Positions 1-4,902 of a DNA stretch of 5,911 nucleotides are shown one piece after another. The notes under the pieces were generated by a model. That model was not told the origin of the DNA, made no database searches, and saw nothing but the letters and a program-made list of their open reading frames with translations. The DNA comes from an uncultured Hymenobacter sp. (GTDB taxonomy: Bacteria > Bacteroidota > Bacteroidia > Cytophagales > Hymenobacteraceae), in contig CALMOO010000744.1 of NCBI GenBank assembly GCA_937871705.1, forward strand, positions 1-5,911. The letters run 5' to 3'. The translations under genes and the position numbers were made by a program. The first letter of the stretch is position 1; each line of letters starts with the position of its first letter.

Positions 1-486
1 GCCTACCCCAGCACCAACCTAATGCTCACCGAAGCCTGCGTCGAGAATTTCAGCTTCGACCGCGTGAATGACTGGCAGCTGGGCGAGCGCTACGGCAACT
101 CGATGCTGAACGACTTCAACGCTGGCACCGTAGGCTGGACCGATTGGAACGTGCTGCTCGACGAAACCGGCGGCCCCAACCACGTGGGCAACTTCTGCTT
201 TGCGCCCATCATTGCCGACACGCGCACGGGCAAGCTCATTTACACCAACGCGTATTACTACATCGGGCACTTCGCTAAGTTCATCCGGCCGGGCGCCAAG
301 CGCATCGCTACCACCACCAATCGCGACTGGCTCCAAACCACAGCCTTCCGCAACCCCGACGGCAAAGTAGCCGTGGTGGTGATGAACGGCAGCGACAAGA
401 AGCAGGAGTTTCAGCTCTGGATAAAGGGCCAGGCCGCGGCCGCCGTGAGTTTGCCGCACTCCATTGCCACCTACGTCATCGACTAG
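1..486 (+). CDS. GH30 family glycoside hydrolase, C-terminal part (5' end outside window)
   Basis: The reading frame is open from base 1 and ends at TAG 484-486, giving 161 visible residues. The fragment begins just before the TEAC motif (residues 10-13); its Glu at bases 31-33 matches the catalytic nucleophile of GH30 enzymes (SEAC in human glucocerebrosidase). Next come the family-typical stretches VGWTDWN, LLDETGGPNHVGN, a PIIAD-like segment and the YYYIGHFAKFIRPGAKRI region, which closes the TIM barrel. Roughly the last 60 residues (DGKVAVVVMNGSD through SIATYVID) look like the GH30 C-terminal beta-sandwich. Known members are retaining beta-glycosidases, including glucosylceramidase and endo-beta-1,6-glucanase types; the exact specificity cannot be told from this part. 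The acid/base Glu, the signal peptide and the start are off the left edge, with perhaps 300 or more residues missing. An internal ATG at base 22 is not a credible start because homology continues upstream of it. The SGNH gene follows after 60 bp on the same strand. Confidence 0.93.
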   Translation, partial: AYPSTNLMLTEACVENFSFDRVNDWQLGERYGNSMLNDFNAGTVGWTDWNVLLDETGGPNHVGNFCFAPIIADTRTGKLIYTNAYYYIGHFAKFIRPGAKRIATTTNRDWLQTTAFRNPDGKVAVVVMNGSDKKQEFQLWIKGQAAAAVSLPHSIATYVID

Positions 487-546
487 CGGCGGGCAAGCCA
501 GTGGCTCCTAACTTGGCCTGCGTTTTACTTGAAAGCCTTTTACTGA

Positions 547-1308
547 ATGGTTGATTTTCGTACCTGGGGCGTGGCTGCGCTCCTGGCTGTTGCCCTGCTG
601 GCGCCCATCATCAGCCGGGCCCAGCAGCCGGCCGCCCCTACCCCCCCTCCTACTGCCAGCGACTTGGCGCGCCAGCAAGAAGATTGGCCCAACCTTGGGC
701 GCTTCGCGGCCGCCAACCAAAGTCTACCGGCCCCTACCCCCGGTCGGCCGCGCGTGGTGCTCATGGGTAATTCTATCACGGAGGGCTGGCCAAAGGCTGA
801 CTCGGCATTTTTTGCCTCTAAGACGTACGAACTGATAGGACGGGGTATTGGGGGCCAGACCTCGCCGCAGATGCTGCTGCGCTTCTGGCCCGACGTACTT
901 GCGTTGAAGCCGCAGGTGGCCGTCATTTTGGCCGGCGTCAATGATATTGCTGAAAACCACGGAGCTTACAACCAGGAAGCCACGCTGCACAACATCATGG
1001 CCATGGCCGAATTGGCGCAGGTCCACGGCATTAGGGTGGTGCTGTGCTCAGTGCTGCCGGCCTACGACTTTCCGTGGCGGCCGGGCATGCAGCCGGCGTC
1101 CAAAGTCATCGCTCTGAATCAGCAAATTAAGGCCTATGCCCAGCAGCGTCATTTTGGATATCTCGACTACCATTCGGCCATGGCCGATGCCCGCCAGGGC
1201 CTACCCCCCAGCCTAGCCCGCGATGAAGTGCACCCCACCCTAGCCGGCTACCGCCTGATGGAACCGCTGCTGCTGCAAGCCGTAGCCCGCACCCTCAAGG
1301 GTAAATAA
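547..1308 (+). CDS. Secreted SGNH/GDSL-family hydrolase (probable carbohydrate or lipid esterase)
   Basis: This 253-residue protein has a Sec signal peptide (residues 1-25: hydrophobic core AALLAVALLAPII, then SRA before Gln26) and a Pro/Ala-rich linker (about 28-40, again 61-68). The SGNH fold follows. Block I is GNSIT with nucleophile Ser76; Asn replaces the usual Asp of GDS, a common variant. Block II is the GIGGQTS region (Gly102/Gly103), block III is GVND with Asn132, and block V is DEVH with Asp226 and His229. All catalytic and oxyanion positions are therefore present and the length is normal for the family. Family members hydrolyse ester bonds, for example acetyl groups on sugars or phospholipid acyl chains; the substrate here is unknown. 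The neighbouring glycosidases suggest polysaccharide deacylation, which is inference. A TGA lies directly before and in frame with the ATG, so the start cannot be further upstream. No Shine-Dalgarno is visible. A strong hairpin follows the stop. Confidence 0.9.
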   Translation: MVDFRTWGVAALLAVALLAPIISRAQQPAAPTPPPTASDLARQQEDWPNLGRFAAANQSLPAPTPGRPRVVLMGNSITEGWPKADSAFFASKTYELIGRGIGGQTSPQMLLRFWPDVLALKPQVAVILAGVNDIAENHGAYNQEATLHNIMAMAELAQVHGIRVVLCSVLPAYDFPWRPGMQPASKVIALNQQIKAYAQQRHFGYLDYHSAMADARQGLPPSLARDEVHPTLAGYRLMEPLLLQAVARTLKGK

Positions 1309-1328
1309 TTACTTGTATACTTCACCGG

Positions 1329-1361
1329 CGGCCCTTCAGCAGTGAAGGGCCGTCACCTTTT
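1329..1361 (+). terminator. Probable Rho-independent terminator after the SGNH hydrolase gene
   Basis: There is a perfect 10-bp inverted repeat: arm 1329-1338 (CGGCCCTTCA) and arm 1343-1352 (TGAAGGGCCG) around a 4-base GCAG loop. The stem can extend by a G-T wobble and one more G-C pair (1327-1354). A short run CCTTTT lies at 1356-1361, a few bases beyond the stem, so the U-tract is short and offset. The hairpin starts 20 bp after the SGNH stop and ends about 20 bp before the GH5 ATG. It could act as a terminator, a partial attenuator or an mRNA 3'-end stabiliser. A terminator fits best because the stem is GC-rich and perfect. Confidence 0.65.
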
Positions 1362-1373
1362 CCCACCCACTTT

Positions 1374-2684
1374 ATGCGCTTTCGTTTAACAACTCTGTGG
1401 TGCCTGCTCGTGCTATGGGGCGCCTACCCCACCCTGGCCCAGACGCCTCTACTGCGGGCCAATGGCCCTAAAATCGTGGATGCTCAAGGCCAGGAAGTGC
1501 TGCTGCAAGGCATGAACCTGGGCGGCTGGCTTTTGCAGGAAGGCTACATGATGAAGCCCGGCCACGAAGGCACCCAGGGCTCGGTGAAGAAAGTGCTCTA
1601 TCAGGCCGGCCTGAGCGACGCGGCAGTGGAGAAGTTTTACCAGCAGTGGCGCGACAACTTCGTCACCAAGGCTGATATTGATTTTATTGCTCAGCAGGGC
1701 TTTAACTGCATTCGCCTACCCCTGCACTACGACCTATTTCTGACCCCGGCCCAGCGGGCGGTGCGCAACGGCGTTATCCGCGGCACGGTGCCGTATGCCG
1801 ACTACGTGGCGGCCCTCACGAAGTGGCAGCAAGCCGGCGAGCTGTTTCGGGAGCCGCAAAAGCTGGAAGCTATTCGGCTGATTGACAAGACGCTGGCTTG
1901 GTGCGCGGCCAATAAGCTCTACGTGGTGCTCGACCTGCACGCCGCCCCCGGTGCGCAGGGCACCGACCGCAACATTGCGGACATCCTGCAGCCGGTGGAT
2001 TTCTGGCAAACGCCGGTTTTTCAGGACGTCACGAATAAGCTGTGGGCTACCCTAGCGCAGCGCTACAAGAACGACGGGCGCATTGCGATGTACGACCTTA
2101 TTAATGAGCCCAACAACGTGCCCGGCGGCAACCCGCCCATTCACGACGCGCTGGAACGGCTCATCAACACCGTACGCGCGCAGGGCGACCAGCACCTATT
2201 GCTGCTAGAAGGCAACGGCTACGGCAATAATTACAACGCTATGGAGAAGAAGACCTTTACGCACCCCGAAAACCTGGTCTACAACTCCCACCGCTACAAC
2301 ATGGAGAAGTACCCGCTCAGCAACGCGCTGGACGCCAGCAACCCCGACGCCAACCAGCTCGGTGCCATCGGCAATTTGCTGAAGTTTCGCGCTGCGCAGG
2401 ATGCGCCGGTGTGGGTAGGCGAAACCGGCGAGAACACGCCCGCCTGGATGGGTGAGGCCGCTCGCAACCTCAACAGCGTGGGCATCGGCTGGTGCAACTG
2501 GACATATAAGCGCTTCTCTGACAAGCCTATTGCCGCGCTGCTGCGCATCAAGCCGCCCTACCTGGTAGATGTGAAGAGCGCTGCTGAATTATCTCAGATT
2601 CTAGAAGATATCAAATTTGCCAACTGCGTGCACAACGACGACGTGATTGCGGCGCTTAAGGCTGAGCTGAAAAACAAGAAATAA
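1374..2684 (+). CDS. Secreted GH5-type glycoside hydrolase (cellulase/beta-glucanase superfamily)
   Basis: This 436-residue enzyme has a signal peptide (residues 1-22, core LWCLLVLWGAYPTLA, cleavage likely before Gln23). The mature part is a TIM barrel of the GH5 superfamily. It opens with QGMNLGGWLLQEGYM (45-59), as in exo-beta-1,3-glucanase-like GH5 members. Then come RLPLHYD (Arg114), DLHAAPG (His189), the acid/base motif LINEP (Asn244-Glu245), the NSHRY segment (His306, Tyr308), the nucleophile motif VGE (Glu350) and aromatic GWCNW (Trp376). Every canonical GH5 active-site element is present, so the enzyme should be an active retaining beta-glycosidase. The substrate is not fixed by sequence; a beta-glucan is the best guess from the NLGGWL-type start and the GH30 neighbour. 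A helical tail with lysines closes the protein. The ATG gives a clean signal peptide. The esterase gene starts 6 bp after the stop, so the two form one transcript. The upstream hairpin separates it from the SGNH gene. Confidence 0.93.
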   Translation: MRFRLTTLWCLLVLWGAYPTLAQTPLLRANGPKIVDAQGQEVLLQGMNLGGWLLQEGYMMKPGHEGTQGSVKKVLYQAGLSDAAVEKFYQQWRDNFVTKADIDFIAQQGFNCIRLPLHYDLFLTPAQRAVRNGVIRGTVPYADYVAALTKWQQAGELFREPQKLEAIRLIDKTLAWCAANKLYVVLDLHAAPGAQGTDRNIADILQPVDFWQTPVFQDVTNKLWATLAQRYKNDGRIAMYDLINEPNNVPGGNPPIHDALERLINTVRAQGDQHLLLLEGNGYGNNYNAMEKKTFTHPENLVYNSHRYNMEKYPLSNALDASNPDANQLGAIGNLLKFRAAQDAPVWVGETGENTPAWMGEAARNLNSVGIGWCNWTYKRFSDKPIAALLRIKPPYLVDVKSAAELSQILEDIKFANCVHNDDVIAALKAELKNKK

Positions 2685-2690
2685 CGAATT

Positions 2691-3746
2691 ATGCGGAATT
2701 TTCTGCTGGTGCTATGGCTGGGGCTGCTGGCCAGCAGCCAGCTACATGCCCAGGCGGCCCCACCCGCTGGGCGGGTAGTAGTTACTTACCTCGACTCGAA
2801 GCTGCTGCGCGGCAACGCGGCTGGGGAAAACCCGCGCCGCCGCGTGAGTGTGTACCTGCCCGCCGGCTACGAGGCTAGCCCCCAGCGCCGCTACCCGGTA
2901 GTGTACTACTTGCACGGCTTTACCTGGAGCGACAGCCTGATTTTCAACAAAGACGGCATGAAGGAACTGCTCGACCAAGCCATTGCCGACGGGCAGATTC
3001 GGCCGTTTATCATGGTAGTGCCCGATGAGCATACCCGCTTCGGCGGCAGCTGGTACGCCAACTCGGCTACCAACGGACCTTGGGCCGATTTTACGGCCCG
3101 CGAGCTGATGCAGTTTGTTGATAAGAGCTTCCGCACCCTGGCACGAACTGGCAGCCGCGGCTTGGCGGGCCACTCAATGGGCGGTGGCGGCACGCTGCGG
3201 CTGGCCCTGGCCTACCCCGGCACCTGGGCGGCGGCCTACGCACTGAGCCCAGCCTTGGTAGGGCCGCACCCAAGCTTGCTGCCTGGCGCGGGCTTGACCC
3301 AGGTGCTACGTGCCACCAGCCCGGCCGAGGTGCAGCGCAGCTACCCTGCGCTACTCACGGTAGCGTTGTCGCGGGCCTTCTCGCCCAATCCTCAGGCGCC
3401 GCTGTTCGGGGCCGACCTGCTCGGCTCGTTGGGAGCTGATAGCTTAAGCCGCCGCAGTGCGGTGCTGGTGCGCTGGGTGGCCGCGTCGCCCATCTATTTG
3501 CTGCCTACCCACACCGCTAGTTTGCGGCAGCTGCGGGCGCTGGCCTTCGACTGGGGCGCGCAGGATGAGGTGCGCCACATTCCGCCTACCTGCCGCGAGC
3601 TCAGCCAGTGGCTCACTACGTTCGGCATCCCGCACTCGGCCGAGGAATACGAGGGCACCCACGGCAGCCGCATCATGGGCCGCACAGGGCGGGTGTACCA
3701 GCAGGTACTGCCGTTCTTTAACAAGTACTTAGACTTTGGGCCTTAG
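2691..3746 (+). CDS. Secreted alpha/beta-hydrolase esterase (PF00756 / esterase D-like)
   Basis: This 351-residue protein has a signal peptide (residues 1-20, core FLLVLWLGLLASS, LHA before Gln21). It has the layout of the putative esterase family that includes esterase D, CE1 feruloyl/acetylxylan esterases and antigen 85. Beta-strands RRVSVYLPAGY (50-60) and YPVVYYLHGF (68-77, oxyanion-hole region) come first. The nucleophile elbow is GHSMGG with Ser162. A strand ending in DWGAQDE follows, with Asp292 the likely acid and Asp287 an alternative. His324 in EGTHG completes the triad. Between elbow and acid, about residues 195-280 form an Ala/Leu-rich stretch longer than in compact relatives, probably a cap over the active site. 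The enzyme likely removes acyl or aroyl esters from carbohydrates, as inferred from the adjacent GH5 and GH30 genes; the substrate is unproven. The 6-bp gap after the GH5 stop implies co-transcription. The GH5 stop TAA is in frame three codons upstream, which fixes the start at 2691. It converges with the helix-hairpin-helix gene. Confidence 0.9.
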   Translation: MRNFLLVLWLGLLASSQLHAQAAPPAGRVVVTYLDSKLLRGNAAGENPRRRVSVYLPAGYEASPQRRYPVVYYLHGFTWSDSLIFNKDGMKELLDQAIADGQIRPFIMVVPDEHTRFGGSWYANSATNGPWADFTARELMQFVDKSFRTLARTGSRGLAGHSMGGGGTLRLALAYPGTWAAAYALSPALVGPHPSLLPGAGLTQVLRATSPAEVQRSYPALLTVALSRAFSPNPQAPLFGADLLGSLGADSLSRRSAVLVRWVAASPIYLLPTHTASLRQLRALAFDWGAQDEVRHIPPTCRELSQWLTTFGIPHSAEEYEGTHGSRIMGRTGRVYQQVLPFFNKYLDFGP

Positions 3747-3753
3747 ATGCTCT

Positions 3754-3771
3754 GGCACATCTTAAAGTGCC
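3754..3771. terminator. Weak hairpin in the convergent gap (possible bidirectional 3' end)
   Basis: The 25-bp gap between the two converging stop codons contains the inverted repeat GGCAC (3754-3758) / GTGCC (3767-3771) around an 8-base AT-rich loop. It is the only structure in the gap and could form on either transcript. The stem is only 5 bp and has no T-run on either side, so termination activity is uncertain. Confidence 0.25.
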
Positions 3772-4815
3772 TTACTCGCAGCGCACGTAGGGCCGCAGTT
3801 TGAGGAAGCTTTCTTCCTTCAAAATCTTGATTTGCCGCAAATCTTCCGGCGTTTTGTAAGGGCCGTGCTGCTTACGGAAGGCCACGATAAGCCGGGCCAG
3901 CGGTTTGCCCACGTAGGGGTGGGTCCACAGCTCGTCAAATGTGGCGGAGTTGATATTCACCGGCCGGGGCGCAAAGCCAGGAGCCACAAACGTGTACTTG
4001 CGCAGGCTATCTATGAGGTCGGGCGCGTCGCGCAGCACGAATACATCGGCCAGTTGCGCCTCGTCTACGTAGCCGCCCAGCTCGTTGCGGCGCAGCACTA
4101 TCCACTTGGCCCTACCCCTCCCAATTCCCTTAATCTGCTGAAGCTGCGTCGTGTCGGCTTGGTTTAGGTCGAAAGGCTGCAAGTGCGCCGGCTTGCGCGC
4201 AAAGCGGCTGGGGCTGCCTGCATTAGTCGCAAAGGGTGCCCTACCCCCCGGTGCGGCGGCAAAGCCTCCTGAGCGACTTGGCAGCTCATCGGGCAGCTGC
4301 ATAAATGGCGCCAGGCGCTGATACACCGAGTCGGGCAGCCCATAGATGCGCTGCACCTGCACTTTGGCCCGAAAGCCGCCGGCCTTCTGGCCATAGTTTA
4401 CGATACGGCCAGCCACGAAGTGCGGCACGCCCCGCGCTTCCCAATCGATAGCCGTTAGCGCATTTGGGTCGAAGGGTGAGAGCTTTATCTGGGCCACCTG
4501 GGGGTAGCGCGAGGCACTGCCAGCACTGCGACGCTCGGCATAGCGCTGGCGCTCGGCGGCATCGCCGGCGGCCATGCGTTCGGTTAGCTCCTGGGCCCAG
4601 CTATCGAGTTGGTGCTGGTCGGCGGCCGGCAAGTACACGGGGTCGGCGGGCCGTAACAGCGCTGGCAGCACAGCTACAGCCAGCATTAGCAGCAGCAAGA
4701 AAACGAAACCTTGCGTTTCGGCCCGCGAAAACCCGAAGTAGCGCCGCAGCCAGCGCCAAGCAGCCGCCGTGCCCCAAGGCTGGCGTGGCGACGGCGGAGG
4801 TAGGGTAGCAGGCAT
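3772..4815 (-). CDS. Membrane-anchored helix-hairpin-helix (ComEA-like) DNA-binding protein
   Basis: This 347-residue protein has a short Pro-rich, then basic N-terminus (WRWLRRYFGFSRAE, 20-33) and one transmembrane helix (about 36-54, GFVFLLLLMLAVAVLPALL). A polar, Arg/Ala-rich spacer follows, then three tandem helix-hairpin-helix units. Unit 1 (about 115-174) opens FDPNALTAIDW. Unit 2 (215-275) opens FDLNQAD and carries the canonical hairpin KGIGRGRA (229-236). Unit 3 (286-344) opens VNINSATFDEL. Only unit 2 keeps the full GIGxxxA hairpin; units 1 and 3 are divergent (ARGVPHFVAG, HPYVGKPLA). HhH units bind the DNA backbone without sequence specificity. ComEA acts in DNA uptake during transformation, but in Cytophagales such proteins are common and their role is unsettled, so competence is only a possibility. 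An in-frame TAG at 4849-4851 limits upstream extension. The desulfurase gene ends 87 bp upstream on the same strand with no clear terminator, so read-through is plausible. Confidence 0.88.
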   Translation of the reverse strand: MPATLPPPSPRQPWGTAAAWRWLRRYFGFSRAETQGFVFLLLLMLAVAVLPALLRPADPVYLPAADQHQLDSWAQELTERMAAGDAAERQRYAERRSAGSASRYPQVAQIKLSPFDPNALTAIDWEARGVPHFVAGRIVNYGQKAGGFRAKVQVQRIYGLPDSVYQRLAPFMQLPDELPSRSGGFAAAPGGRAPFATNAGSPSRFARKPAHLQPFDLNQADTTQLQQIKGIGRGRAKWIVLRRNELGGYVDEAQLADVFVLRDAPDLIDSLRKYTFVAPGFAPRPVNINSATFDELWTHPYVGKPLARLIVAFRKQHGPYKTPEDLRQIKILKEESFLKLRPYVRCE

Positions 4816-4902
4816 GCAGTAAGCACGAGGGCTGCGCAGTGCTTGGCCCTACTCAGTAAAATAAAGTAATCGTCTGTTGTCCTGGCGCGGCCCTACCCCC
4901 CT

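Noticed and set aside
19..459. Open frame of 146 codons on the - strand across the GH30 fragment
   Set aside because: The + strand frame has clear GH30 motifs throughout, so the reverse frame is a compositional artefact.
487..546. TAACTTGG in the GH30-SGNH gap as a Bacteroidota -7 element
   Set aside because: The match is partial and no matching -33 element is seen; the 60-bp gap is equally consistent with read-through from the GH30 gene.
2742..3173. Long open frame of 143 codons on the - strand inside the esterase gene
   Set aside because: It is a shadow of a GC-rich gene: it mirrors the signal peptide and catalytic-domain codons of the + strand gene and its product shows no recognisable motif.
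4821..4844. Inverted repeat AAGCAC / GTGCTT with a 12-base loop in the leader of the helix-hairpin-helix gene
   Set aside because: A 6-bp stem with a large loop is expected by chance at this composition, and no known riboswitch or leader features accompany it.
4853..4870. AT-rich patch upstream of the helix-hairpin-helix gene as a possible - strand promoter
   Set aside because: It resembles TAnnTTTG only with two mismatches and has no TTTG element at the right distance upstream, so it cannot be supported as a promoter from sequence alone.
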